DNA of 38,143 nt from CAYNLK01 sp964398055. Lineage in GTDB: Bacteria > Chloroflexota > Anaerolineae > 4572-78 > J111. Positions within the stretch are counted from its first letter, which is position 1, and the number at the start of each line of letters is the position of its first letter. The stretch lies in assembly GCA_964398055.1 (NCBI GenBank), contig CAYNLK010000057.1, positions 1 to 38,143 of the forward strand, given 5' to 3'. Position numbers and translations under genes: made by a program. Below are positions 8,245 to 16,755 of the stretch, one piece after another. The notes below the pieces were generated by a model. It had not been told where the DNA came from and ran no database searches. It worked only from the letters and a program-made list of their open reading frames with translations.

Positions 8245-8251
8245 ATGCCGA

Positions 8252-8746
8252 ATGAACATAAAGATTATTCGCAGTAAAAAGCGCACCAAAACGGTCAGCG
8301 CCCGGGTTGTTGAGGGTGAGTTTGTGGTGCAGGCCCCGGCCAGCATGAGCGAAGCCGAACTCCAGCCGATCATCGACAAGCTACGGCAGCGCTGGCAAAA
8401 ACGTAAAGCCAGAGCAGAACTGGACGACCAGGCTCTCCACCGCCGCGCCCTGGAGCTAAACCGGCAATATTTCGGGGGTAAACTCAAGTGGGACTCGATC
8501 AAGTGGGTCGCCAATCAAAACAGCCGTTTTGGCAGTTGCACCCCCACCAACGGGACTATTCGGCTCTCCCATCGTCTGGCCACGATGCCCGCCTTTGTGC
8601 GCGACTACGTGATCGTTCACGAATTAGCCCATTTGGTTGAGGCCAATCACGGCTCCAAATTTTGGAAATTGGTCAACCGCTACCCCAAAACCGAGCGCGC
8701 CCGCGGCTATTTGATGGCCGTCGGCCTGGAAGCGCTGGAAGAATAA
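8252..8746 (+). CDS. YgjP-like (DUF45) metallopeptidase-domain protein
   Basis: Predicted zinc-dependent metallopeptidase-fold protein of the YgjP/SprT-like group; substrate unknown. The 164-residue protein carries HELAH at 123-127 with a third histidine at H133 (ANHGSKFW), and the conserved NSRFGSCTPTNGTIRLS segment before it. Length is slightly short for the family, which often has about 230 residues; an N-terminal strand region may be reduced. ATG 8252 has no ribosome binding site and lies just behind a hairpin. Stand-alone gene between the polysaccharide and sugar regions. Confidence 0.88.
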   Translation: MNIKIIRSKKRTKTVSARVVEGEFVVQAPASMSEAELQPIIDKLRQRWQKRKARAELDDQALHRRALELNRQYFGGKLKWDSIKWVANQNSRFGSCTPTNGTIRLSHRLATMPAFVRDYVIVHELAHLVEANHGSKFWKLVNRYPKTERARGYLMAVGLEALEE

Positions 8747-8779
8747 CCTTTCTCCTCCCAAAACTGAATCCTCCATTTT

Positions 8780-8844
8780 TTAGGTGACCGGTACTTGTAG
8801 CTGGTTTTGGCTCGGAATTGGTAATGAGAGTGCCGGTCACCTAA
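8780..8844. repeat. Inverted repeat AGGTGACCGG, copy A
   Basis: Arms 8780-8795 and 8829-8844 (TTAGGTGACCGG...) pair over 16 bases with one G:U-type mismatch around a 33-base loop. A second, tighter version is at 15128-15161. It lies after the metallopeptidase and about 40 bases before the predicted promoter of the sugar locus. Confidence 0.75.
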
Positions 8845-8884
8845 TCCACCAAAATTCTGGACGTATCCCGTTTGTTACAGGCAA

Positions 8885-8913
8885 TTGACTCCCTGAATAT
8901 TTTGTGCTATTAT
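8885..8913 (+). promoter_or_regulatory. Predicted sigma70-type promoter of the sugar locus
   Basis: TTGACT (8885-8890), 17-bp spacer and TATTAT (8908-8913) with an extended -10 TG at 8905-8906. It is about 90 bp upstream of the first URO-D-like gene. The AT-rich leader between promoter and gene holds a partial dyad (ATTATG...CATAAT, about 8953-8973) that could be a regulator site. Confidence 0.65.
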
Positions 8914-9000
8914 CGTGATAATTGAGGTCGATTTTTGGTAATTCAACCATAAATTATGTTCGAAATTCATAATCTACTACTGTAGGGAGAAAAAGCCGTA

Positions 9001-10074
9001 ATGAAAACAGCAATGACCGGCCAGGAACGAGTCCTGACCGTACTCCGGCGGGAAGAACCGGATCGGATCCCCACCCTTGAATGGGAAATCGACTCCGGGG
9101 TTATCGACACAATGACCGGCGGCCGCAGTTACGAAGATTTTCTGGAAATGTTTGAGCACGATGCGGTTATGTGTGGTCCCGCCTACCGCAAAATACCGCT
9201 CGATAACGGTTTGACCCTGGACGAATGGGGCGTTACCCGCACAAAAGGACACGAAGAATATGCTATGGCTGTAGACCAGTTTGCGCCCATCAAGACGATG
9301 GCCGATTTGGAAAAATGGCAGCCGCCAGATCCCCACGCTCCTCATCTCTTTGAACGTATGAAAGAGCAGGTCAAGCGCTTTAAGGGGAAAAAAGCTATTT
9401 TCTTTCGCTCACGGGACGTCTGGTCAAATCCCCGCGACCTGTTGGGCTACGCCGAGTTATTTGTAAAGTGCAAAACCGAGCCGGAATTGGTTGAAGGGTT
9501 GGTAGAAAAATGTATCAACCACAGTATTGCCATGCTGCCGTTGGCGGTTGAGCTGGGCGCCGAAGTGGTGATAACCGGCGACGACATTGCCGATAACCGC
9601 CGGACGATGATCTCGCCCAAGATGTGGGAAAAGATTTTTTTGCCCCACTTTCGCCGCTGGGTCCAGGCCATTCATGACCACGGGCTGTACTATTGGAAAC
9701 ATACCGACGGCAATATTATGGAGGTCCTGGATAGCCTGGTCGAGGCCGGCATCGATGGCATCGACCCCATTGATCCCCTGGCCAAAATGGACCTGGCCAC
9801 GGTCAAGGCCGGTTGGGGTGACCGGGTGGCGATCAAAGGGAATGTGGATTGCGCCTACCTGTTGGTAGATGGCCCCCCGGAGAAAGTCGTCGAAGCGGTC
9901 AAGAACTGCATCCGAATCGCCGGTCCAGGCGGAGGCTACGCCTGTTCCACCAGCAACTCTATTCACTCGGGGATTAAACCGGAACTATACCTGACTATGT
10001 TAGAAACCCTGCGTGAGTTCGGCAGCTATCCCTTGGATTTGGATAGATTGGCTCCGGCTAAAAATGGAAAATAA
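9001..10074 (+). CDS. URO-D/MtaA-superfamily protein of a sugar locus (copy 1)
   Basis: A 357-residue TIM-barrel protein of the uroporphyrinogen decarboxylase/corrinoid methyltransferase superfamily. Signatures are TGQERVLTVLRREEPDRIP at the N-terminus, GDDIADNRRTMISP in the middle, KHTDGNIMEVLDSLVEAGIDGIDPIDP and KGNVDC toward the C-terminus. In MtaA/CmuA-type methyltransferases the HxC motif supplies zinc ligands; here it is HTD, so the cysteine is absent. A heme role is unlikely because all neighbours are sugar genes. GGGAG precedes the ATG. A paralogue is at 24344. The reaction is unknown; action on a sugar-derived intermediate is inference. Confidence 0.85.
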   Translation: MKTAMTGQERVLTVLRREEPDRIPTLEWEIDSGVIDTMTGGRSYEDFLEMFEHDAVMCGPAYRKIPLDNGLTLDEWGVTRTKGHEEYAMAVDQFAPIKTMADLEKWQPPDPHAPHLFERMKEQVKRFKGKKAIFFRSRDVWSNPRDLLGYAELFVKCKTEPELVEGLVEKCINHSIAMLPLAVELGAEVVITGDDIADNRRTMISPKMWEKIFLPHFRRWVQAIHDHGLYYWKHTDGNIMEVLDSLVEAGIDGIDPIDPLAKMDLATVKAGWGDRVAIKGNVDCAYLLVDGPPEKVVEAVKNCIRIAGPGGGYACSTSNSIHSGIKPELYLTMLETLREFGSYPLDLDRLAPAKNGK

Positions 10075-10076
10075 TT

Positions 10077-10104
10077 TTGCGTCAAACAAGAACTGTGTTA
10101 GAAT
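10077..10104 (+). promoter_or_regulatory. Possible promoter before the FGGY kinase
   Basis: TTGCGT (10077-10082), 16-bp spacer and TAGAAT (10099-10104) open the 230-bp gap before the kinase. The rest of the gap is AT-rich and holds no gene I can support. The match is fair rather than strong. Confidence 0.4.
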
Positions 10105-10304
10105 GCAAAAATGAACATTTTTAAGTTTGATAGAACTAAAAATATGTTTATTATTGTTAGAATTACACCAATTCTTCTTCTAAAGACCCTGTACAGCCGA
10201 AGGCAAAGACATAAAGCAAGTTGCATAATCTAAAATAACTCTTCACAGGCTCTGTGTAACTGAGTTTCGCCCGGCAAAAATCAATATTCCAATGGAGGAA
10301 AAAG

Positions 10305-11864
10305 ATGACAGAGAAGTATCTGATCGGCGTTGATCTGGGCTCTAGCTTCACCAAAGCCGCTATCTTCGACATCCGAGGTCGGGCACTTGGCGAGGCCAAA
10401 CGTGATACCCACCCTGTCCAGCCCCGTGCCGGCGTGGCCGAGTATGACGGCCCCCGCCACTTCAGCGCTACTCTCGGCGCAATCAAAGAGCTTGTAGACA
10501 AATCAGGTGTTAATCCAGGTGACATTGCCGCCATCTGTTTTGATGGGATGATCAGCGGCGTTATGGGAATTGACGCTGCTGGTGAAGCGACCACCCCGTA
10601 CACCACCACCCTCGACATGCGTTTTGCCCCTCAACTCAACACCGTTATGACCAATTTTCACGATCCGATTCGTGAAAAAACCGGCGCCGGCCAACCCACC
10701 TTTGCCCCCAAGATGTTATGGATTCGCCAGGAATTTCCCGATGTTTACAACCGAACTGCTAAGTTTGTAACTATTGCCAGCTACCTGGTTGGCAAAATGG
10801 TCGGTTTGGCGGGAAGTGAAGCTTTTATCGATTATACCTATCTCTGGGCCACCGGCTTGAGCGACACCCAAAATTATGCCTGGTCAGACGAGTTGTGCCG
10901 GGCCATGGATCTGCCGGTCGATAAATTACCCCGGATTGTCAAATCCTCCGAAATCGTCGGCGGCATCAACCAGGAAACCGCCGCCACCACCGGTTTATTG
11001 GCCGGAACGCCCATTGTTGCCGGCGCCGGCGACCAATCGGCCGGTTTTGTCGGGGCCGGGATCACCCGGCCCAATCGAGTTGGCGACGTAGCCGGGACCT
11101 ATCCGGTAATCGCCCTTTGTACCGGCGAATTTCGCCCGGATATGCAGCACAAAATGGCCGAAATCATTCCTTCCCCGATCCCCGGCCTGTGGAACCCGAT
11201 TTCATTGATCATTGGCGGTGGTCTGACCCATCACTGGTTCCAGGAAACCTTTGCCTACGCCGATGAAGTGGTTGCCCGGCAACAAGGCGGCGGCAGGGCA
11301 GTTTACGACATTTTGGATGAAAATGCCGGCAAACTGCCTCCCGGCTCCGATAAATTATTCTTCATTCCACACCTGGGCGGCCGGGCCTGTCCCACCAATA
11401 CCAATTATAAAGGGAGTTGGTTTGGTTTTACCTGGACTCACAAGCGGGAACATTTCTACCGGGCCGTCCTGGAGTCGATTGCCTACGATCAATACCTGGC
11501 TTTTCAATCGTTGCAGGCGGCCCATCCCGAAGCCGAAGTGACCGAGATCACCGTCTACGGCGGCGGCTCCAGGAGCGCCCTGTGGAACCAGATCAAGGCC
11601 GAGGTGATGGGCGTGCCGTATGTTTCCCTGGCCCGAGACGATCTGTCGGCCCTGGGAGCGGTGATTTTAGCCGGCTACGCCCTGGGTATCTACGATGATA
11701 TGGCCGAGACTGCCGAGAAGTTCGTCAACCAAATTGGCCGGTTTGAACCTGCCCCAGAACGCCACCGCTTTTACCGGCAGTACGCCGATTACTACGGCCG
11801 GCTGCTGGCCCAGGTTGAGCCTGCCTATAACGACCTGGCTACTTTGCCTGAATGGGCCAGATAA
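10305..11864 (+). CDS. FGGY-family carbohydrate kinase
   Basis: ATP-dependent sugar or polyol kinase of 519 residues. The N-terminal ATPase motif is GVDLGSSFTKAAIFD; the second domain has AGAGDQSAGFVGAG with the catalytic aspartate of the GDQ motif, and GGGSRSALWNQIKAEVMGVP is the conserved C-terminal adenosine segment. It lacks the GQMHG and LWNDQR motifs that mark true xylulokinase, so its substrate differs from that of XylB at 26993. GGAGG at 10294-10298 is ideally placed before the ATG. It directly precedes the importer genes, suggesting it phosphorylates the imported compound. Confidence 0.92.
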   Translation: MTEKYLIGVDLGSSFTKAAIFDIRGRALGEAKRDTHPVQPRAGVAEYDGPRHFSATLGAIKELVDKSGVNPGDIAAICFDGMISGVMGIDAAGEATTPYTTTLDMRFAPQLNTVMTNFHDPIREKTGAGQPTFAPKMLWIRQEFPDVYNRTAKFVTIASYLVGKMVGLAGSEAFIDYTYLWATGLSDTQNYAWSDELCRAMDLPVDKLPRIVKSSEIVGGINQETAATTGLLAGTPIVAGAGDQSAGFVGAGITRPNRVGDVAGTYPVIALCTGEFRPDMQHKMAEIIPSPIPGLWNPISLIIGGGLTHHWFQETFAYADEVVARQQGGGRAVYDILDENAGKLPPGSDKLFFIPHLGGRACPTNTNYKGSWFGFTWTHKREHFYRAVLESIAYDQYLAFQSLQAAHPEAEVTEITVYGGGSRSALWNQIKAEVMGVPYVSLARDDLSALGAVILAGYALGIYDDMAETAEKFVNQIGRFEPAPERHRFYRQYADYYGRLLAQVEPAYNDLATLPEWAR

Positions 11865-12005
11865 CTGAGCTTCTATACCTATTGAACCGCAGAAGGGAGG
11901 TGATTATTACCGCTGATTAAGGAACTGCGTGACCCAATCTAATGGAGCACAATCACAATTCTACATACCAAAATATCTCTGTAAGGCAGGAGAAAGGAGC
12001 AACGC

Positions 12006-14987
12006 ATGCCTAGTAAACGTTTTTTAGTGGTAATTTCGCTGCTTTTACTGGCAGCCGTGGTCAGCGCCTGCGCCGGCGCCCGCACCCCGGTGGCTGCGGT
12101 CCAGCAGGAGGCCGACCAGGTGGTGGAGGCCCCTGGGGTAACCCCGCAGGCCGCCGTAGCAACAGCCCCGGCGGAGGAAGCAGCCCCGGCTGGCGAGGAG
12201 AAACCGGTCAAGATTGGGGTAATCCAGATTACTCTGGAACACGAGTACCAGATCACCCTCAACAACGGCTTCAAGGCCAAGGCCGAGGAGATGGGGGCTG
12301 AGACGGTCTTCTGCATCAACGAGTTGAACCCGGAGAAGCACGTCAAGTGCGGCGAGGACCTGATCGCCGCCGGGGTGAATGCCATCATCCAGGCTCCGGC
12401 CGACCCGGCCAGCTTCAAGGCCGTGGCCGATATGGCCAAAGCCAAAGGCATTCCGGTCATCAATGACGGCTCACCCCAGCCGAAAATGGACGGGGTGGTG
12501 CCCTTCATCGGCACCGACAGCCTGGGCGGCGGTTACCTGGCGGGCGTGTTTGCTGGTAACTGGATCAACGAGAACCTGGGTGGCAAAGCCATTGTGGCTA
12601 CGCTCGACCTGCCCACTTTCACCGACTGCGTGGCGCGCGTCGATGGCTTTGAAAAGGGGCTGGCCGAGACCGCTCCGGAGGCCGAGATCGTCGTCCGGCA
12701 GAACGGCTATGGTCTGCGCCCCAAGGCGTTGGAAGTGATGGAGAACATCCTGCAAGGCAATCCGGAGATCGACGTGGTCTTTGGCTGCAACGATGACTCG
12801 GCTTTGGGGGCGATGAGCGCCATGGAAGCCGCCGGTAAAGACCCGGCCAAGTCGCTGGTGATTGGCTTTGACGGCACCAACGACGCCTTCCGGGCCATTC
12901 AGGCTGGCGGCATGTTCCGGGCCGACATCGTCCAGCGACCGGACCTGATCTCCCGCACCCAGATGGAGATTGCCATCAACATTGCCCGCGGCAAAGCCAA
13001 AGTGGAGGATTTCCCGGCGCCAACCTACATCAAGACCCCGGTCGTTACGGTTGACAACGTGGATGCCTGGATGGAATGGGGCGGCGACCCGGCGATGGCT
13101 CCGACTGAAGAAGCGGCTGTGGCCCCGGCTGGCGAGGAGAAACCGGTCAAGATTGGGGTAATCCAGATTACTCTGGAACACGAGTACCAGATCACCCTCA
13201 ACAACGGCTTCAAGGCCAAGGCCGAGGAGATGGGGGCTGAGACGGTCTTCTGCATCAACGAGTTGAACCCGGAGAAGCACGTCAAGTGCGGCGAGGACCT
13301 GATCGCCGCCGGGGTGAATGCCATCATCCAGGCTCCGGCCGACCCGGCCAGCTTCAAGGCCGTGGCCGATATGGCCAAAGCCAAAGGCATTCCGGTCATC
13401 AATGACGGCTCACCCCAGCCGAAAATGGACGGGGTGGTGCCCTTCATCGGCACCGACAGCCTGGGCGGCGGTTACCTGGCGGGCGTGTTTGCTGGTAACT
13501 GGATCAACGAGAACCTGGGTGGCAAAGCCATTGTGGCTACGCTCGACCTGCCCACTTTCACCGACTGCGTGGCGCGCGTCGATGGCTTTGAAAAGGGGCT
13601 GGCCGAGACCGCTCCGGAGGCCGAGATCGTCGTCCGGCAGAACGGCTATGGTCTGCGCCCCAAGGCGTTGGAAGTGATGGAGAACATCCTGCAAGGCAAT
13701 CCGGAGATCGACGTGGTCTTTGGCTGCAACGATGACTCGGCTTTGGGGGCGATGAGCGCCATGGAAGCCGCCGGTAAAGACCCGGCCAAGTCGCTGGTGA
13801 TTGGCTTTGACGGCACCAACGACGCCTTCCGGGCCATTCAGGCTGGCGGCATGTTCCGGGCCGACATCGTCCAGCGACCGGACCTGATCTCCCGCACCCA
13901 GATGGAGATTGCCATCAACATTGCCCGCGGCAAAGCCAAAGTGGAGGATTTCCCGGCGCCAACCTACATCAAGACCCCGGTCGTTACGGTTGACAACGTG
14001 GATGCCTGGATGGAATGGGGCGGCGACCCGGCGATGGCTCCGACTGAAGAAGCGGCTGCGGCGCCGGCGGAAGGCAAGCAACCGGTCACGGTGGGGGTGA
14101 TCCAGATTACCCTGGAGCACGAGTACCAGATCACCCTCAACAACGGCTTCAAGGCCAAAGCCGAGGAACTGGGCGCCGAAACTATCTTCTGCATCAATGA
14201 GTTGAACCCGGAAAAACACGTCAAGTGCGGCGAAGACCTGTTAGCCGCCGGGGTGGATGCCCTGATCCAGGCTCCGGCCGACCCGGCCAGCTTCAAGGCC
14301 GTGGCCGATATGTTCGTGGCCAAAGGCATTCCGGTCATCAACGATGGCTCACCCCAGCCGAAAATGGACGGGGTGGTGCCGTTCATTGGCACCGACAGCT
14401 TGGGCGGCGGTGAGTTAGCCGGTCAGTTTGCCGGCAACTGGATCAACGAGAATCTCGGCGGTAAGGCTGTGGTCGCCACGCTCGATCTACCGACCTTCAC
14501 CGACTGCGTGGCGCGCGTCGACGGATTTGAGAAGGGGCTGGCGGCTACTGCGCCGGAGGCCGAGATCGTCGTCCGGCAGAACGGCTATGGTCTGCGCCCC
14601 AAGGCGTTGGAAGTGATGGAGAACATCCTGCAAGGCAATCCGGAGATCGACGTGGTCTTTGGCTGCAACGATGACTCGGCTTTGGGGGCGATGAGCGCCA
14701 TGGAAGCCGCCGGCAAAGACCCGACCAAGTCGCTGGTCATTGGCTTTGACGGCACCAACGACGCCTTCCGGGCCATTCAGGCTGGCGGGATGTTCCGGGC
14801 CGACATCGTCCAGCGACCCGACCTGATCTCCCGCACCCAGATGGACATTGCCGTCAAGATCGCTCGCGGCGAAGCTGAAGTGGAAGACTACCCCAACCCC
14901 ACCTACATTAAAACACCGGTAGTCACGACCGAGAATGTCGATGCCTGGATGGAATGGGGCGGCGATCCGGCCAAAGCGCCGCAATAA
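12006..14987 (+). CDS. Sugar-binding lipoprotein with three tandem periplasmic-binding domains
   Basis: Solute-binding component of the ribose-type ABC importer encoded downstream. The 993-residue product starts with a lipoprotein signal (hydrophobic 6-19, lipobox VVSAC, lipid-carrying C22), then three complete Peripla_BP_4 domains at about 66-378, 379-691 and 692-993. Ordinary RbsB-like proteins are about 300-350 residues with one domain. Each domain starts KPVKIGVIQITLEHEYQITL or close to it, and contains DGSPQPK and FGCNDDSALGA; domains are joined by Ala/Pro/Glu-rich linkers (PTEEAAVAPAGEE). The DNA period is exactly 939 bp. Copies 1 and 2 are identical by eye over about 937 bp; copy 3 is diverged. 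A strong AGGAG precedes the ATG. The substrate is not readable from sequence. Confidence 0.93.
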   Translation: MPSKRFLVVISLLLLAAVVSACAGARTPVAAVQQEADQVVEAPGVTPQAAVATAPAEEAAPAGEEKPVKIGVIQITLEHEYQITLNNGFKAKAEEMGAETVFCINELNPEKHVKCGEDLIAAGVNAIIQAPADPASFKAVADMAKAKGIPVINDGSPQPKMDGVVPFIGTDSLGGGYLAGVFAGNWINENLGGKAIVATLDLPTFTDCVARVDGFEKGLAETAPEAEIVVRQNGYGLRPKALEVMENILQGNPEIDVVFGCNDDSALGAMSAMEAAGKDPAKSLVIGFDGTNDAFRAIQAGGMFRADIVQRPDLISRTQMEIAINIARGKAKVEDFPAPTYIKTPVVTVDNVDAWMEWGGDPAMAPTEEAAVAPAGEEKPVKIGVIQITLEHEYQITLNNGFKAKAEEMGAETVFCINELNPEKHVKCGEDLIAAGVNAIIQAPADPASFKAVADMAKAKGIPVINDGSPQPKMDGVVPFIGTDSLGGGYLAGVFAGNWINENLGGKAIVATLDLPTFTDCVARVDGFEKGLAETAPEAEIVVRQNGYGLRPKALEVMENILQGNPEIDVVFGCNDDSALGAMSAMEAAGKDPAKSLVIGFDGTNDAFRAIQAGGMFRADIVQRPDLISRTQMEIAINIARGKAKVEDFPAPTYIKTPVVTVDNVDAWMEWGGDPAMAPTEEAAAAPAEGKQPVTVGVIQITLEHEYQITLNNGFKAKAEELGAETIFCINELNPEKHVKCGEDLLAAGVDALIQAPADPASFKAVADMFVAKGIPVINDGSPQPKMDGVVPFIGTDSLGGGELAGQFAGNWINENLGGKAVVATLDLPTFTDCVARVDGFEKGLAATAPEAEIVVRQNGYGLRPKALEVMENILQGNPEIDVVFGCNDDSALGAMSAMEAAGKDPTKSLVIGFDGTNDAFRAIQAGGMFRADIVQRPDLISRTQMDIAVKIARGEAEVEDYPNPTYIKTPVVTTENVDAWMEWGGDPAKAPQ
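12183..13119 (+). repeat. 939-bp tandem repeat, copy 1
   Basis: Matches 13122-14058 base for base in my line-by-line comparison (937 bases). The first differences are immediately outside these limits. Confidence 0.9.
13122..14058 (+). repeat. 939-bp tandem repeat, copy 2
   Basis: Identical to copy 1 by eye; the phase difference is 939 bp (313 codons), so the reading frame is kept. Confidence 0.9.
14061..14987 (+). repeat. 939-bp tandem repeat, copy 3 (diverged)
   Basis: Same spacing but with many scattered, mostly synonymous differences at both ends and a 161-bp stretch (14553-14713) identical to copies 1 and 2. It ends with the gene. Confidence 0.88.
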
Positions 14988-15009
14988 ATTAATCAGGTGA
15001 CCAACTTCA

Positions 15010-15067
15010 CAGGAGGACATGCCTTGGCTGGGGGGTGAGGTATTCTCCCGGCTGGCATGTCCTCCTG
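15010..15067 (+). terminator. Strong hairpin between binding protein and ATPase genes
   Basis: Perfect 14-bp arms (15010-15023 and 15054-15067, CAGGAGGACATGCC and complement) with a 30-base G-rich loop follow the binding-protein stop. There is no clean U-run, so it may act as an mRNA stabiliser or partial terminator that keeps binding-protein expression above that of the membrane components. The left arm contains AGGAGG. Confidence 0.55.
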
Positions 15068-15127
15068 ATTATTCAGCGGTTCTATTTGACAAAATTTGGA
15101 GTATGTTTTTATAGTTCAACAGTAATT

Positions 15128-15161
15128 CAGGTGACTGGCGCTATCAAGCGCCGGTCACCTG
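15128..15161. repeat. Inverted repeat AGGTGACYGG, copy B
   Basis: Arms 15128-15142 and 15147-15161 pair over 15 bases with one mismatch around a 4-base loop. The core AGGTGAC(C/T)GGC is shared with 8780-8844. It lies about 60 bases before the ATPase start. Confidence 0.75.
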
Positions 15162-15221
15162 GTAAGCTGAATTGTTACGTTCAACATCACATCAAATTTA
15201 TAACAAAGGTAAAGTTTGCAC

Positions 15222-16748
15222 ATGGCAAACAATGGCAGAACTATTGTTGAGGTAAAGGGGATTTCCAAGCATTTCCCCGGCGTCCAGGCGCTCTATAAGG
15301 TGGACTTTAAGGTTGAGCGCGGTCAGATTCACGCTCTGGTTGGTGAAAATGGGGCCGGAAAATCGACTTTGATGAAAATCTTGTCAGGCATTTACCACCC
15401 TGACGAGGGAGAGATCTTTTTTCAGGGGCACCAAGTTCATTTTCGGAACGCCCGCGATGCTCTGAATACGGGGATCAGCACCATCTATCAGGAGCTGCTC
15501 TTGTGTCCAAATTTAAGAGTAGCTGAAAACATCTTTCTGGGGCGCGAACCCACCCGTAATTTCCTCCTGCAAAGAACCCAGGTGTTCGATCAGTGTCAGA
15601 GCGACCTGGATAAGATGGGCTTTGGCGACCTGGACCCCCGGGCCCGTATCTCCGATTTGACGGTGGCCCAGCGGCAGATGGTCGAAATTGCCAAAGCGCT
15701 ACACCTGGATAATGACCTGATCATCATGGATGAGCCTACCTCCAGTTTGACCCCGACGGAGGTGGAGCGTCTTTTCCAGACGATGCGGCAACTGAAAGAA
15801 CGTGGCAAGGGGATTATTTTCATTTCCCACCGGTTGGACGAGGTATTTGAGATTGCCGACCATGTGACCGTACTGCGTGATGGTCAACTGGTCGCCTCCA
15901 AGCCGATCAACGAGGTTGACCATAACGAGTTGGTCAGAATGATGGTCGACCGGGAATTGGCCGCCTCGTTGTCTGAGCGTTACAGCGGCGGCGAGGGAGA
16001 AATCCTGCTGGAAGTCAAAAATTTAACCAGCCAGGGTCACTTCGAAGATATTAGCTTTATCCTCCGGCGACAGGAGGTCTTAGGCTTTGCCGGGCTTATC
16101 GGCGCGGGACGCACCGAACTGATGCGGGCTATTTTTGGGATCGATCCTATTGACTCCGGGGAAATCTGGGTTCAAGGCCGGCTGGCTAAAATTAAGTCGC
16201 CTCAGGATGCCATTCGCCTGGGGCTGGGCATGGCAACCGAAGACCGCAAAGATGACGGTTTATTTAGCGACCTGAGCGTGCGGGAAAATATGACGATGGC
16301 CCACCTGGGACTGGGGGCATTGACTCAAGCTTTGGGCTTTGTCCGCAGAAATCGTGAGCAACAGGTCGCCAATGAGTACGTCAAAAATATGGACATCCGC
16401 ACGCCCAGCCTGACCACGCCCATCATTAGCCTGAGCGGAGGTAACCAGCAAAAAGTTATTTTGTCACGCTGGTTGATGACCCAACCCAAAATCCTGATCC
16501 TGGATGAACCGACGCGGGGTATTGACGTAGGAGCCAAAGCAGAAATTCACCGCCTCATCCGGCAATTGGCCTTTGAGGGTCACGGCATCATCGTGGTTTC
16601 GTCAGAACTACCGGAGTTATTGGCCATCAGCGATCACATCATTGTGATGCGGGAAGGTCATCTGACCGCCCAACTGGAAACCGCCAAAACCTCGCAGGAA
16701 GAAATCATGACCTACGCCTCGATAAGATTAAACGAAAAGGAGTTATGA
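15222..16748 (+). CDS. Sugar ABC transporter ATP-binding protein (RbsA/MglA type)
   Basis: Energises import of a monosaccharide or polyol; two fused ATPase domains, cytoplasmic, docking on the permease at 16756. Domain 1 has Walker A GENGAGKST (41-49), LTVAQRQM in signature position and Walker B LIIMDEPTSSL. Domain 2 has a degenerate Walker A (GLIGAGRTEL), signature LSGGNQQKV and ILILDEPTRGID, the usual asymmetric pattern of RbsA/MglA. ATG 15222 gives 508 residues; the TTG two codons earlier is less likely. It follows the binding protein after a 234-bp gap with two hairpins. Confidence 0.95.
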   Translation: MANNGRTIVEVKGISKHFPGVQALYKVDFKVERGQIHALVGENGAGKSTLMKILSGIYHPDEGEIFFQGHQVHFRNARDALNTGISTIYQELLLCPNLRVAENIFLGREPTRNFLLQRTQVFDQCQSDLDKMGFGDLDPRARISDLTVAQRQMVEIAKALHLDNDLIIMDEPTSSLTPTEVERLFQTMRQLKERGKGIIFISHRLDEVFEIADHVTVLRDGQLVASKPINEVDHNELVRMMVDRELAASLSERYSGGEGEILLEVKNLTSQGHFEDISFILRRQEVLGFAGLIGAGRTELMRAIFGIDPIDSGEIWVQGRLAKIKSPQDAIRLGLGMATEDRKDDGLFSDLSVRENMTMAHLGLGALTQALGFVRRNREQQVANEYVKNMDIRTPSLTTPIISLSGGNQQKVILSRWLMTQPKILILDEPTRGIDVGAKAEIHRLIRQLAFEGHGIIVVSSELPELLAISDHIIVMREGHLTAQLETAKTSQEEIMTYASIRLNEKEL

Positions 16749-16755
16749 TTGGGAT

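Noticed and set aside
9001..10074. Heme-pathway uroporphyrinogen decarboxylase HemE
   Set aside because: Sequence and context (sugar kinases, importer) fit the orphan URO-D-like clade; no other heme gene is nearby.
12471..14219. Two long minus-strand open frames of 269 codons within the binding-protein gene
   Set aside because: They are antisense shadows repeated exactly with the 939-bp unit; no family features or ribosome binding sites.
15019..15111. Short open frame starting MPWLGGEVF after AGGAGG
   Set aside because: The Shine-Dalgarno is only two bases from the ATG and both lie inside the strong hairpin; the peptide has no recognisable feature.
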